Shown: positions 37,191 through 46,012, counted from the stretch's first letter. The stretch is 64,000 nt of DNA from Streptomyces pseudovenezuelae (GCF_029892565.1 NZ_JARXVH010000004.1:558001-622000), one strand, 5' to 3'. Notes: generated from the letters alone by a model not told the origin. Program-made: numbers and translations.

Positions 37191-37739
37191 CTACGGGGCG
37201 CGGGAACCGGGCACGGCGCGACCATCGCGCCCACCCACCCGCGCCTCCTCAAGACACCGCAGCAGGAACGGCACCATCCCGCGCTCCAGCAAGGCCGCTT
37301 CCCACGCCTCGCCACTTTCGCCCGCCTCACCCCGGCCGGCCTCACTCCCGTCCTCGAGCGGCCGACTCCGCGCCGCCACCAGCAGCCACCCCAGATCGCC
37401 GATCGCCACCCCGACGGCCACCGCCCCCGCGAGCAGCGCCGCCGTGATCAGGCCGCCTCCGACGTAGGGCCGGTCCGCGAAGACGCGCATGCCGTACCCG
37501 GCGATCAGACAGACCACCGCGACCACCGCCGACAGGACGGGAATCAGCATCACCAGGAGGTTCTGGACCCCGCCCGAGCCGTTCGCCTTCGCAGCGGCGA
37601 CGATGCCGGCGCACTCGTCCAGCGCCCTGGCCCGCAGCCGCTCCCGGTCCACGGCCCCGTCGACGCGTTCGAGGGCCTGGTCGAGCACCCGCTCGAACAG
37701 CACCACGTCGATGTCCTGCGACGGCCCAGGATCTGCCAT
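37191..37739 (-). CDS. Small membrane protein of unknown function
   Basis: 182 residues from ATG at 37739 with GGGGGAG just upstream. The N-terminal 60 residues form an acidic helical domain (VVLFERVLDQALERVDGAVD). Two membrane segments follow (VMLIPVLSAVVAVVCLIAGYGM and LITAALLAGAVAVGVAIGDLGWLL), and the C-terminal 55 residues are acidic and soluble. I do not recognise a family. It is convergent with glsB, and a TTGCGCAA palindrome lies 45 bases upstream, so it may belong to the same response. Confidence 0.75.
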   Translation of the reverse strand: MADPGPSQDIDVVLFERVLDQALERVDGAVDRERLRARALDECAGIVAAAKANGSGGVQNLLVMLIPVLSAVVAVVCLIAGYGMRVFADRPYVGGGLITAALLAGAVAVGVAIGDLGWLLVAARSRPLEDGSEAGRGEAGESGEAWEAALLERGMVPFLLRCLEEARVGGRDGRAVPGSRAP

Positions 37740-38118
37740 GTCTCCCCCGTTGGTTGAGGACTGGCGAGTGTAATGGTTCATGACTTGCGCAACCTTTGAA
37801 GGCTGGACGCCGAGACGGCCCCCGAAGCCTCGAATTCCCGGAACCAGCGGCATTCACACGTCCGAGGGCCTGACACACCCAGAGGCATAGGGTTGCCGAA
37901 TTGTTATCGAGCGAATTGTGTTGCCCACGGCGGATGTTGAATGTCAAGGCCGCTGAATTGGCCCCCGGGACACGTGTCGAAAATCCGCTGATTATCGGTT
38001 CCGGATGTCGGATTCCCAGGTTTTCGCTTCCCGTGGCCTGCTTCGACGCGCCACCGCATCCCAGAGTGTCGGCCGGAACAACCGACCCCGGTGCACAGCA
38101 CCGCAAAGGGAGAATTCA
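37740..38118. other. 379-bp divergent promoter region before the MFS exporter
   Basis: Richer in A/T than its surroundings. It contains TTGCGCAA copy 5 and a direct repeat of CGAATTGT (about 37899 and 37912, 13-bp period) that could be an operator for the exporter. No gene is seen. Confidence 0.5.
37785..37792. promoter_or_regulatory. TTGCGCAA palindrome, copy 5
   Basis: Forty-five bases before the start of the 37739 gene. The flanks are symmetric but vary: TTCA-N4-TTGCGCAA-N4-TGAA. Confidence 0.6.
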
Positions 38119-39720
38119 GTGAACGTCACGACCACGGCGGGCACGCCGGTCGAGCGGCGGGCCGCCACGCTCGTCATGGCCTGCGTCGGCGTCTTCGTCG
38201 CCTATGTGCCGGTGACCACCGTCTCGGTCAGCCTGCCCACCGTCCAGCGCGCGCTGAACGCGTCGACCTCCCAACTCTCGTGGGTGTCCGACGCGTTCGT
38301 GCTGCCCATGGCCGCTCTCATCCTGACCGCCGGCGTCTTCGGCGACGTACACGGCCGCAAGAAGGTCTTCCAGGCGGGTCTGGCGTTCGCCGCTCTCGGC
38401 GCTGCCGTCGCCCTGTGCGCGCGGTCCGTCCAGGTGCTGTGGGTGGGCCAGGCCTTCGCCGGCATCGGTGCGGCCGCCCTGCTGCCCACGACCCTGGCGC
38501 TGATCAGCCACGCCGTCCCGGACCCGCGCGAACGCGGCAAGTTCGTCGGCCTGTGGGCGTCCGCCCTGCTGGGGGCGCTCGCCGTCGGCCCGCTGATCGC
38601 CGGCGTGATCCTGAACCACGTCGGCTGGCGCTGGATCTACCTCCCGGCCCTCCCGGTGTCCCTCGTCGCCATGGCCGTCGCGTCCCGCACGCTCGTCGAC
38701 TCCCGCGCCCCCGGCGCCGCCACCCGCCGCCTCGACTGGCCCGGCCAGCTCACCGCCGCGCTCGCCGTCACCGCCCTGGTTTACGGCGTCATCGAGGGCG
38801 GCGCGGAGTCCTTCGCGGACGTCAAGGTGCTGCTCGCCCTGTTCGTCGCGGTCGTCAGCGGTGTCGCCTTCGTCATGGCCGAGCGGCGCAGCGCGAGCCC
38901 GATGCTGGATCTGTCGCTGTTCCGCAGCCCGGGGTTCAGCGCCACCACCCTGGTCGCGACGATCACCTTCCTGGGGCTGATCGGCTTCTTCTTCGTGCTG
39001 AGCCTCTACTTCGGCATGGTGCAACGGCTCGACACACTGGACGCCGGCTACCGGCTGCTCATGGCCACCGGGGTGTGCCTGCTGATGGGACCGATCACGG
39101 GCCGCCTGATGCACCGCATCGCGCCCCGCCTCATGATCACCGCCGGTCTGCTGGTCACCGCGGGCGCGCTGTTCTCGCTCACCGGCATCGACGCCGACAC
39201 GTCGTTCGGCTCGCTGGCCTGGCGGCTGGCGCTGCTCGGCCTGGGCCTCGGCTGCGTGATCACCCCGATGACGGCCACCGCCGTCAGTTCGGTGCCGCAC
39301 CACCTGGCCGGCATGGCCGCGGCGGGCAACAACGCCTTCCGCCAGGTCGGCGGCGCCCTCGGCCCGGCCGTCCTCGGCACCCTGCTGACCACGAGGGCCA
39401 CCGACGCCCTGCCCGGTCACCTCACCGACGCGGGCCTCGGCCGGCCGACGGTCGAGGCGGTCACCGCGGCGGTGGACCAGGGAGGCCTCGGCGCCGCGGC
39501 CGGTCTCGACCTGGGCTCCGACCAACCGCGCGCCCTGGCCGCCCTGAGCGAGGCCTTCCTGGACGGCCTCCAACTCTGCCTGCTCGTCGCCGGATCCCTG
39601 GCCCTGCTCGCCGCCCTCGTCGCCGCGATCCTGCTCCGCCCCCGGCGCGAGCCGCTCACCAAGGTCGCCGCCTCCCACCCGCAGGAGCACACACCGGCCG
39701 ACGCGGCCACCGCCTCGTGA
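38119..39720 (+). CDS. MFS drug-exporter (DHA2, 14-span) permease
   Basis: 533 residues from GTG with AAAGGGAG upstream. The first half has the motif-A loop GVFGDVHGRKKVF between spans 2 and 3, and WVSDAFVLPMAALILTAGV in span 2. Motif C is GALAVGPLIAGVI and span 6 follows WRWIYLPALP. Hydropathy shows about 14 segments, as in the EmrB/QacA group. It would export a small molecule with proton antiport. A dehydrogenase gene follows 46 bp downstream, so the pair may handle the same compound. There is no adjacent TetR gene. Confidence 0.9.
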   Translation: MNVTTTAGTPVERRAATLVMACVGVFVAYVPVTTVSVSLPTVQRALNASTSQLSWVSDAFVLPMAALILTAGVFGDVHGRKKVFQAGLAFAALGAAVALCARSVQVLWVGQAFAGIGAAALLPTTLALISHAVPDPRERGKFVGLWASALLGALAVGPLIAGVILNHVGWRWIYLPALPVSLVAMAVASRTLVDSRAPGAATRRLDWPGQLTAALAVTALVYGVIEGGAESFADVKVLLALFVAVVSGVAFVMAERRSASPMLDLSLFRSPGFSATTLVATITFLGLIGFFFVLSLYFGMVQRLDTLDAGYRLLMATGVCLLMGPITGRLMHRIAPRLMITAGLLVTAGALFSLTGIDADTSFGSLAWRLALLGLGLGCVITPMTATAVSSVPHHLAGMAAAGNNAFRQVGGALGPAVLGTLLTTRATDALPGHLTDAGLGRPTVEAVTAAVDQGGLGAAAGLDLGSDQPRALAALSEAFLDGLQLCLLVAGSLALLAALVAAILLRPRREPLTKVAASHPQEHTPADAATAS

Positions 39721-39766
39721 GCGACCATTGCTGATCTGTACCGGCAAGCCGAGGAAAGGACCCGAC

Positions 39767-40726
39767 GTGCGTCTGCGCTGCGCTGTGCTCGACGACTTCC
39801 AGAAGGTCGCTACCGAACTGGCCGACTGGTCGTCCGTGGCCGACCGGGTCGATGTCGTGGCCTTCTCCGAACACCTCGACTCCGAGGACGAACTGGCCGC
39901 CGCCCTGGCCGAGTTCGACATCGTCGTCACCCTGCGCGAGCGCGTCCCCTTCCCGGGCACCCTGCTCGCCCGCCTCCCCCGGCTGAAGCTGCTGATCGCC
40001 TCCGGCATGCGCAACACGGTCATCGACTACGCCGCCGCCGAGGCGCACGGCGTCACCGTGTGCGGCACGGCGAGCTCCTCGACGCCGCCGGTGGAGCTGA
40101 CCTGGGCGCTACTGCTGGGCCTGGCCCGGGGGATCGTCGAGGAGAGCAACTCCCTGCGTTCCGGCGGGCCTTGGCAGCAGACGGTGGGCGCCGACCTGCA
40201 CGGCCGACGGCTCGGGCTGCTGGGTCTGGGGAAGATCGGCAGCAAGGTGGCGCAGGTCGGGCTGGCCTTCGGGATGCGGGTCGGCGCCTGGAGTCAGAAC
40301 CTGACCGCGCAGCGCGCCGCCGAGGTGGGCGTCGAACTCGCCTCGTCCAAGGAGGAGTTGCTGTCCGGCAGCGACTTCGTCTCGGTCCACCTCGCCCTGG
40401 GCGACCGCACCCGCGGCCTGCTCGGCCCCGCCGAACTCGCCCTCCTCAAGCCGACCGCCTATCTGATCAACACCTCCCGCGCCGCGATCGTCGACCAGGA
40501 CGCCCTGCTCGCCGTGCTCCACGCGGGCCGGATCGCCGGAGCGGGCGTCGACGTCTTCGACGTGGAACCCCTCCCCGCTGGTCACCCCCTGCGCACGGCA
40601 CCCCGGCTGCTCGCCACGCCGCACCTCGGTTATGTGTCGCGCGGGAACTACGAGACGTACTACGGAGAGGCCGTCGAGGACATCCGGGCCTTCCTGGACG
40701 GGAAACCCGTACGACGACTGGGATGA
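39767..40726 (+). CDS. D-2-hydroxyacid dehydrogenase family protein
   Basis: 319 residues from GTG with GAGGAAAGGA upstream. The NAD-binding motif is GLLGLGKIGSKVA. The catalytic Arg is in INTSRAAIVD, the Glu in GVDVFDVEPL and the His in LATPHLGY, so the Arg-Glu-His triad is complete. It should reduce a 2-keto acid to the D-2-hydroxyacid with NADH; the substrate is unknown. It probably shares a transcript with the MFS exporter. Confidence 0.9.
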   Translation: MRLRCAVLDDFQKVATELADWSSVADRVDVVAFSEHLDSEDELAAALAEFDIVVTLRERVPFPGTLLARLPRLKLLIASGMRNTVIDYAAAEAHGVTVCGTASSSTPPVELTWALLLGLARGIVEESNSLRSGGPWQQTVGADLHGRRLGLLGLGKIGSKVAQVGLAFGMRVGAWSQNLTAQRAAEVGVELASSKEELLSGSDFVSVHLALGDRTRGLLGPAELALLKPTAYLINTSRAAIVDQDALLAVLHAGRIAGAGVDVFDVEPLPAGHPLRTAPRLLATPHLGYVSRGNYETYYGEAVEDIRAFLDGKPVRRLG

Positions 40727-40731
40727 ACGAC

Positions 40732-40759
40732 CGTGACCACCGGTCAGCGGAGGCGTTGA
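40732..40759 (+). promoter_or_regulatory. BldN-type promoter of chpG
   Basis: CGTGAC, a 16-base spacer and CGTTGA match the BldN consensus CGTAAC-N16-CGTTGA at 11 of 12 positions. It lies 58 bp before the chpG start. Confidence 0.7.
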
Positions 40760-40817
40760 ACGGGGAGTGCGACGGCGAGTGGTGCCGGCGCACTCCCCGA
40801 GTACAAAGGAGAACGTG

Positions 40818-41105
40818 ATGTCTCGCATCGCGAAGACGGCCGCCGTCGCCCTCGGCGCCGGTGCCGTGGTCCTCAGCGGGACCGGCCTGGCCATGGCTGA
40901 CGCGGGCGCCCAGGGCGAGGCCGTCGGCTCGCCCGGCGTTCTGTCCGGCAACGTCGTGCAGGTCCCGGTCCACATCCCGGTCAACGTGTGCGGGAACACC
41001 GTCAACGTGATCGGCCTGCTCAACCCGGTCTTCGGCAACAGCTGCGTCAACGAGAGCGGCCACAAGGGTCACCCCGGCCCGGGCGGCTACGGCTACGGCG
41101 GCTGA
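40818..41105 (+). CDS. chpG: Short chaplin ChpG
   Basis: 95 residues: signal peptide to about residue 28 (AMA), one chaplin domain (SPGVLSGNVVQVPVHIPVNV, then CGNTVNVIGLLNPVFGNSC with two Cys), and a Gly/His/Pro/Tyr tail not found in the shortest chaplins. AAAGGAG precedes the ATG. Chaplins are secreted, form amyloid fibrils on aerial hyphae and make them hydrophobic. Its position before melC2-melC1 matches chpG of S. coelicolor. A BldN-type promoter precedes it and a strong terminator follows. Confidence 0.9.
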   Translation: MSRIAKTAAVALGAGAVVLSGTGLAMADAGAQGEAVGSPGVLSGNVVQVPVHIPVNVCGNTVNVIGLLNPVFGNSCVNESGHKGHPGPGGYGYGG

Positions 41106-41147
41106 CCCACAGTCGTACAACCGGTCGAACCCAGCAGTACCCACGGA

Positions 41148-41178
41148 AGAGCCCCGGCACCTCGAGCGCCGGGGCTCT
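41148..41178 (+). terminator. Intrinsic terminator of chpG
   Basis: AGAGCCCCGGC and GCCGGGGCTCT make an 11-bp stem. The tail is CCCC rather than U-rich, so efficiency is uncertain. It lies between convergent chpG and melC2 and may serve both. Confidence 0.6.
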
Positions 41179-41215
41179 CCCCATGTCCGGAAGGGACGGA
41201 CGGTGCGTACGGCCG

Positions 41216-42082
41216 TCAGGCGTAGCGGTAGATCCGGCTGACGTCCTCCAGCGACTCCGGTGTCACGTCCCACGGCGGCATCTTCTCGCGCCGGGCGATG
41301 ATCTGGCCGTGCTGCGGGCTGGCCGGTCCCGGCGGAGTGGCCGGCAGATAGCGGGCGCCGCGGTGGCGGCTCTGCCAGCGGGACCACTGCAGGTCGACGA
41401 AGGCGTGGTGCAGCCAGAAGACGGGGTCGTTGACGGAGGCCCCGCCGAGCATGACCCCGCCGACCCACCGGTGGACCCGGTTGTGGTTGCGCCAGGAGAC
41501 GGTGCCGTGGCCGGTCCCCCATCCCTCCAGCCTGTTGCGGAACCCCTTGGTGAGCGTGGAGTCCCAGGGCGAGAAGTCGTACACCGGCTCGGCGAGCGCC
41601 GACTCCAGCTCGGACTTGGTCGGCAGCGCCATCGGGTCACGGGCCCGGCCGAGGTCCCGGGTGAGGAACTCCCCGTCGGTGACGCCCTCCTTGATGGTCC
41701 AGTTGCCCGTCCCGTAGGCGAACGGCCCGGTCGTCACCTGGTGGTCCGAGCGCCGCCCGTTGCCGCCGAGCAGGTCCTTGGTCCAGGGCGCCGAGGTCGC
41801 CGTACGGTTCCGCGTCCAGTCCCAGTACGGCACGGTCACCGACGAGTCGACCCGGCGCAGCGCCTTCTCCAGCTCCAGCAGGAACCGGCGGTGCCAGGGC
41901 AGGAAGGAGGGCGTCATGTGCGCCGCCCGCAGCCCGTCCTCGCCGTCGGCCGTGTAGTACTCGATGTGCGTCCGTACGAACTCGTCGTACTCCCCCCGCT
42001 TCTTGACCTCCAGCATCGCCTTCACGAACCGCTTCTTCTCGGCGGCCGTCAGTGTGCTGACGTCCTTACGCGTGTACGCCAT
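41216..42082 (-). CDS. melC2: Tyrosinase
   Basis: 288 residues, a type 3 copper enzyme. CuA ligands are H39, H55 (RAAHMTPSFLPWHRR) and H64, and CuB ligands are H200, H204 (NHNRVH) and H226 (FWLHHAF), with the spacing of Streptomyces tyrosinases. It has no signal peptide, because it leaves the cell bound to MelC1 through the Tat route. It hydroxylates phenols and oxidises them to quinones, giving melanin. The start overlaps the melC1 stop by 17 bp, so the pair is translationally coupled. Confidence 0.97.
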   Translation of the reverse strand: MAYTRKDVSTLTAAEKKRFVKAMLEVKKRGEYDEFVRTHIEYYTADGEDGLRAAHMTPSFLPWHRRFLLELEKALRRVDSSVTVPYWDWTRNRTATSAPWTKDLLGGNGRRSDHQVTTGPFAYGTGNWTIKEGVTDGEFLTRDLGRARDPMALPTKSELESALAEPVYDFSPWDSTLTKGFRNRLEGWGTGHGTVSWRNHNRVHRWVGGVMLGGASVNDPVFWLHHAFVDLQWSRWQSRHRGARYLPATPPGPASPQHGQIIARREKMPPWDVTPESLEDVSRIYRYA

Positions 42083-42560
42083 GTTCGCCCCCCATGTGCA
42101 TCTTCCCTCCGCTCATCGGCCCCGGCGCGAGATCGCGCAGTTGCTCACCGGGCCCGAGTTCGTCGACCGCCGCCCGGGCCGCCGCGAGCGGCGTCGGGTA
42201 CGACCGGTAGTGGTCGACCATGCTCAGCCAGGTGCCGTCGGCCCGGCGCATCAGGTGCAGCGGGCGGCCGTCGACGGTGACCTCCCAGTGGATGTCCCGC
42301 TCGGAGACGTGGGCCGCGGCCGTCCGGAAACCGACGATGTGCCGGCCTCGGTACGTCTCCTCGAACGCGGTGTCCCCGGGCCGCGGTTCGTCGTGCAGGG
42401 GCCGGGAGGCGGCGACGACGGGCGCCAGCGCCAGGGCCACGGCCGGCACGAACAGCCCGCGCAACACGTCCCGTCGGGTGCCCTGCGCGGGCCCGCCTCT
42501 CGTGCGGCCCTTCGGTGCCGGTTCCGCACCCACGGGTACTCCACCCACGCTGACGACCAT
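42066..42560 (-). CDS. melC1: Tyrosinase copper-transfer/export partner MelC1 (caddie protein)
   Basis: 164 residues from ATG at 42560 with AAAGG upstream. A Tat signal is visible: GTRRDVLRGLFVPAVALALA. The folded part has RPGDTAFEETYRGRHIVGF and HWEVTVDGRPLHLMRRADG, the tyrosinase-cofactor core. The C-terminus GGKMHMGGEHGVHA is Met/His-rich and is the likely copper-carrying tail. It delivers Cu to MelC2 and carries it out of the cell. The N-terminus before the signal is about 20 residues longer than usual. Confidence 0.93.
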   Translation of the reverse strand: MVVSVGGVPVGAEPAPKGRTRGGPAQGTRRDVLRGLFVPAVALALAPVVAASRPLHDEPRPGDTAFEETYRGRHIVGFRTAAAHVSERDIHWEVTVDGRPLHLMRRADGTWLSMVDHYRSYPTPLAAARAAVDELGPGEQLRDLAPGPMSGGKMHMGGEHGVHA

Positions 42561-42767
42561 GGCTTGCCTTTCGTCGGGTCCGTTCGTCCACCCCGGTAAC
42601 CGCCCAACGGCCCGTGCGGTCACGTCGTTCGGCTCACGGGGTGACCGGGTCCGGACACGCCGACGGGCCCGGACCCGTCGCGGCGGCCCGGGCCCGTCGG
42701 CCCTGTCCCGTGAATGCGCGCTGCCTCGCGGGCCGTTCGGCCCGGCTCCGGCGGCGTCCGTCCGCCT

Positions 42768-43286
42768 CTACAGGCCGGGGCCGAGCCCCAGGTTGGCGGC
42801 CGGCACGGTCTGCAGCACCGGCGCGAGCACGCCCGCCTGCGGGAGCTTGAGGTCGGGCAGGCCGGCGTTGTCGGCGTTCGGCGGGGTCAGCGGGGCGTCC
42901 AGGGACAGGCCCGGCGCGAGGGTGCGCAGGTCGGAGGCGGGCGCCTCAAGGCCGACGTGGTCGAAGTCGTCGCCGAGGATGTGCGGCAGGGGCGCGCGCA
43001 GGACGGCGCCGGGCAGGCCGCCGTTGACCGGCAGCTGCGGGATGACGTGCTCGGGGATGAGGCGGCCCTCGACGTACCGCGGGCCGTCGGGCTTGCCCGG
43101 CATGGGTACGGGGATCTCGCCGCCGAGCTTGGGGAGTTCGATGTTGAGGGCCTGCTCGGCGCCCTCCAGCGGTACGGGGACGGGGACCGTGCCGACCGCT
43201 GCGGCGGGGGTCGCGGTGGCGGCGCCCACGGCGGCCGCGACGCCGGTCAGGACGGCGGCAAGGGTTCCTCGGGTGGTCGACTTCAT
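42768..43286 (-). CDS. Secreted protein of unknown function
   Basis: 172 residues from ATG at 43286. A signal peptide (residues 1-29, ending ATPAAA) is followed by a Pro/Leu/Gly-rich chain with motifs VPVPVPLEGAEQALNIELP and PLPHILGDDFDH. There is no Cys, repeat or anchor. I do not recognise a domain. It lies among chaplin-region genes and may be a structural or matrix protein. It has its own promoter region; the next gene is about 200 bp away. Confidence 0.75.
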   Translation of the reverse strand: MKSTTRGTLAAVLTGVAAAVGAATATPAAAVGTVPVPVPLEGAEQALNIELPKLGGEIPVPMPGKPDGPRYVEGRLIPEHVIPQLPVNGGLPGAVLRAPLPHILGDDFDHVGLEAPASDLRTLAPGLSLDAPLTPPNADNAGLPDLKLPQAGVLAPVLQTVPAANLGLGPGL

Positions 43287-43484
43287 CTCGGGTACGGTCC
43301 CTTTCGGAAGGTCGGAGGGCTCTGCGTGCGTACCGAGTAACGAGGCTGCGGACGGCATCAGTTCAAGTTTCGCCCGGGTGCAGCAGTAGTCAGCTTGTCG
43401 AGAAGTCCCACCAGTCCGACCGGTCCCACCGACGGACCGGGGCCTGTGGGCAGACCCCGGTCACCGCCGAATCGAGTCCCCGTC

Positions 43485-43982
43485 TCAGCCGCGCAGTTTG
43501 CGGGCCGGCAGGATGACGTGCGCCGCCGAGTCGAGGGTCTCCTCGGAGCCCGCGAAGGCGGCCAGCGCCTCCGCCTCCAGGGGCTTGCCCGGCTCGGCCT
43601 CGGGCCAGGGGCGGGTGGTGAACACCAGGTAGGCGTAGCCGCGTTCGGCGACGGCCTCGAGCCACTCGGGCGGCGGGACGCACTGGGCGTTGCAGCCCGG
43701 CATGGTGACGACGGCCTGGCCGCCCTCGACGAGCATGCTGACCGGCAGGCTCGGCCGGGTGGCGGCGTCGACGAGCTCTCCGCCGACGGGCAGCCCGCTG
43801 TTCTTCAGCAGCTGCGCGACCGCGGCGGAGGAGGCCTCGGGGCCGTTCGGCGCGTCCCCGAGGGGATAGGCGAGGAGATAGGGCATGTCGCCGTCGGGGG
43901 CCTCGCCGCTCCAGGCAAGCACGACGAGCGTGCCCAGGTCGGCGGCGCCGAACGGACGGGTTTCGCTTGAGGTTGAGGTCAC
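43485..43982 (-). CDS. Conserved cytoplasmic protein (possibly DUF5949)
   Basis: 165 residues from GTG. There is no signal or membrane span. FGAADLGTLVVLAWSGEAPDG and PYLLAYPLGDAPNGPEA begin a compact alpha/beta domain, and PGCNAQCVPPPEWLEAVAERGYAYLVFTTRPWP is distinctive. I recall similar proteins only from actinobacteria as an unnamed family (DUF5949), without function. It shares the region with tyrosinase and chaplins but no obvious operon. Confidence 0.7.
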   Translation of the reverse strand: MTSTSSETRPFGAADLGTLVVLAWSGEAPDGDMPYLLAYPLGDAPNGPEASSAAVAQLLKNSGLPVGGELVDAATRPSLPVSMLVEGGQAVVTMPGCNAQCVPPPEWLEAVAERGYAYLVFTTRPWPEAEPGKPLEAEALAAFAGSEETLDSAAHVILPARKLRG

Positions 43983-44203
43983 CGCGCGACCTTATCGACG
44001 CTCCGGAAGGCGCCCTGACGCCTCATCACCCGACCGGGCGATCGTGCCCGCCGTGTCCACACGAACGAGGGACGGCGCTCGAACAAGCCCGAGGGCCGAC
44101 TCCGCGCGGCGGGGACTCGACCAGGAGTCCGCCGGGGAATCGGCCCTTTCGGTGAAACGCCGGGAAACGCCGGGAATCCCCGACAAATGCCGCCGGAATT
44201 ACG

Positions 44204-44494
44204 TCACTTCTGCAGGGGAAGCCCGCCGAGCAGCCCACCGGTGTTGTTCAGCGCGGCGGTCGCGCCCTTCACGGTGTTGAGCAGCGAGTCCTTGTTCTCG
44301 GTGTCGAGGGCGTTCGACTGGTGCTGCAGCGGCATGACGTCGGTGGGCTCCAGGCGACCGCTGGTGAGCGTGTTCACCGCGCCGTTGAGGCTGGTGGGCG
44401 TCACATCGGAGGCGTTGTAGGCGAACGCGGGCGCGGCGGCACCGACGAGGGCCACGGAACCGGCAACGACTGCGGCGGCCTTCAGGGACTTCAT
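44204..44494 (-). CDS. Small secreted protein
   Basis: 96 residues: signal peptide to AFA (residue 25), then a short mature part with NASDVTPTSLNGAVNTLTSG and ALNNTGGLLGGLPLQK. There is no Cys and no anchor. The mature part is rich in Asn/Thr/Leu/Gly, as in small matrix proteins of Streptomyces. I do not recognise a family. Confidence 0.75.
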   Translation of the reverse strand: MKSLKAAAVVAGSVALVGAAAPAFAYNASDVTPTSLNGAVNTLTSGRLEPTDVMPLQHQSNALDTENKDSLLNTVKGATAALNNTGGLLGGLPLQK

Positions 44495-44654
44495 CGGGTT
44501 CGGGTTCCTTTCTTCGGCGACTCAAGTCACCAGGTGGAATTCTGACGCCGTGCCTAACGACTTCCCACGGGGCTGGAAACCCCGGAAGCAGAAACTTTCT
44601 GCGGCCCACCCGAATGAACGGTGCGTCTCATCGGCGTTTCTCATCCTCATATGA

Positions 44655-44699
44655 AAAGGCCGGCGGGCCGACCCGGAAAGGATCGGCCCGCCGGCCTTT
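44655..44699 (-). terminator. Intrinsic terminator of the 44728 secreted-protein gene
   Basis: AAGGCCGGCGGGCCGA and TCGGCCCGCCGGCCTT form a 16-bp perfect stem with an 11-base loop. On the minus strand it ends in TTTTC, directly downstream of the gene. Confidence 0.85.
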
Positions 44700-44727
44700 C
44701 GGCATACGCCCGTCGGCGCGCCCGGGA

Positions 44728-45459
44728 TCAGCTCGTGGGCAGCGCGGGCAGCGCCGGCGGCGCCACCGGGAGCGAGGGCGCCGCAGGCAGGCTCGGCAGG
44801 GCCGGCAGTCCGGGCAGGCTCGGGGCGGGCAGGCCGCCGCCCAGCAGGGTGGCGGCGAGGACGTTGACCAGGCCGGTCAGGACGCCGGTGACCGCGGGGA
44901 CGACCTGGGCGACATCGCCGGAGGTGACCGCCGCGAGCAGCGTGGTGACCGCCTTCTGCAGGGCGGCGAGAGCGTCGGCCGTGAGGTCGGCGGGCGCCTG
45001 CGGCTTGGCGTCGTCGCCGCTCTTGGTGGTGGGCAGCCCGGGCAGGGCCGGCACGGCCGGAAGAGCCGGAGCCGCCGGAACCGCCGGGGCCGCCGGAACC
45101 GCCGGGGCCGCCGGAACCGCCGGAGCGGCCGGGGCCGCGGCGGTGACCTTGGCGATGGCGTCCTTCACGGCGTCGCCGAGCTTGGTCGCCTGGTCGGCGG
45201 AGAGCTGGCCGTTGTCGGCGGCGAGCACGGCGTTGAGCAGGTCGGTGACCGGGGTGAGCACGGTGCCGAGGTTGCCCAGGCCCTTGACCTGGGCGAGGAG
45301 CGCGTCCGCGCCGGGGACGGGCGCATGCGCCGCGGCCCGGACGCTCTGCTCCCGGGCCGAGTAGGCGTCGACCGCGACGGCCGCCGGTGCGGCGAGCCCG
45401 ATCAGGAGGGTGGCGCTGAGCGCGGTGGAGGCGATACGCCGTGCGGGCAGAGCACGCAT
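44728..45459 (-). CDS. Secreted Ala/Pro-rich protein
   Basis: 243 residues from ATG at 45459 with AAAGGA upstream. A signal peptide (1-29) is followed by a helical part (ADALLAQVKGLGNLGTVLTP), an Ala-Pro-Val/Leu repeat stretch (APAVPA units, residues about 112-150), a second helical part and a Pro/Leu-rich tail. The repeats recall a flexible spacer. It lacks a sorting signal and a transmembrane segment. I do not recognise a family. It lies between chpF and other secreted proteins, so a role in the spore or aerial sheath is possible. Confidence 0.72.
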   Translation of the reverse strand: MRALPARRIASTALSATLLIGLAAPAAVAVDAYSAREQSVRAAAHAPVPGADALLAQVKGLGNLGTVLTPVTDLLNAVLAADNGQLSADQATKLGDAVKDAIAKVTAAAPAAPAVPAAPAVPAAPAVPAAPALPAVPALPGLPTTKSGDDAKPQAPADLTADALAALQKAVTTLLAAVTSGDVAQVVPAVTGVLTGLVNVLAATLLGGGLPAPSLPGLPALPSLPAAPSLPVAPPALPALPTS

Positions 45460-45716
45460 GGGTGGTCCTTTCGGTGGTGCGTCGGATCTTGTGCCCACCG
45501 TGAAAGCGCTCACTGCACTCTGCAACCGAACGAACACGCCCGGCCACCGCTCGATCCCCGCGCCGTCGACGTCCTCCCTGGTGAGAAGCGCGTCGACGGG
45601 TGCACGCCAAGTCCGGCACCCAAGCCCCCATTCGGGGCAACGAGAACCGGCCGCCCGCCCGTGATGGAACCACGGGAGGACGGCCGGCTCAGGGTGTTGC
45701 GCTGCGTCGACAGACG

Positions 45717-45956
45717 TCAGTCGTTGGTGCACTCGTTGCCGAACGCGGGGTTCAGCAGCGCGATGACGTTGACGGTGTTGCCGCAGACGTTGACCGGCAC
45801 GTGGACCGGGACCTGGACGACGTTGCCCGACAGCACGCCCGGCGAGTGGGCGGCAGCGCCGTGCGCGTCGCTGTCGGCGGAGGCGATTCCGGCGCCGCCG
45901 GCGACGGCCGCGGCGGCGGCGGTGGTAAGGACCAGGCCCTTCGCGATACGCGACAT
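45717..45956 (-). CDS. chpF: Short chaplin ChpF
   Basis: 79 residues: signal peptide to ASA (residue 27), one chaplin domain (SPGVLSGNVVQVPVHVPVNV, CGNTVNVIALLNPAFGNEC, two Cys), ending CTND. AAGGAG precedes the ATG. It is a secreted amyloid chaplin of the short type. Its position relative to melC1 and the glycan genes matches chpF. A BldN-type promoter lies 57 bp upstream. Confidence 0.9.
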   Translation of the reverse strand: MSRIAKGLVLTTAAAAAVAGGAGIASADSDAHGAAAHSPGVLSGNVVQVPVHVPVNVCGNTVNVIALLNPAFGNECTND

Positions 45957-46012
45957 GGAGAGGTGCTCCTTGGGGGTTGTCACATACATCCGGGCGGACA
46001 CCCGGCGCTGTG

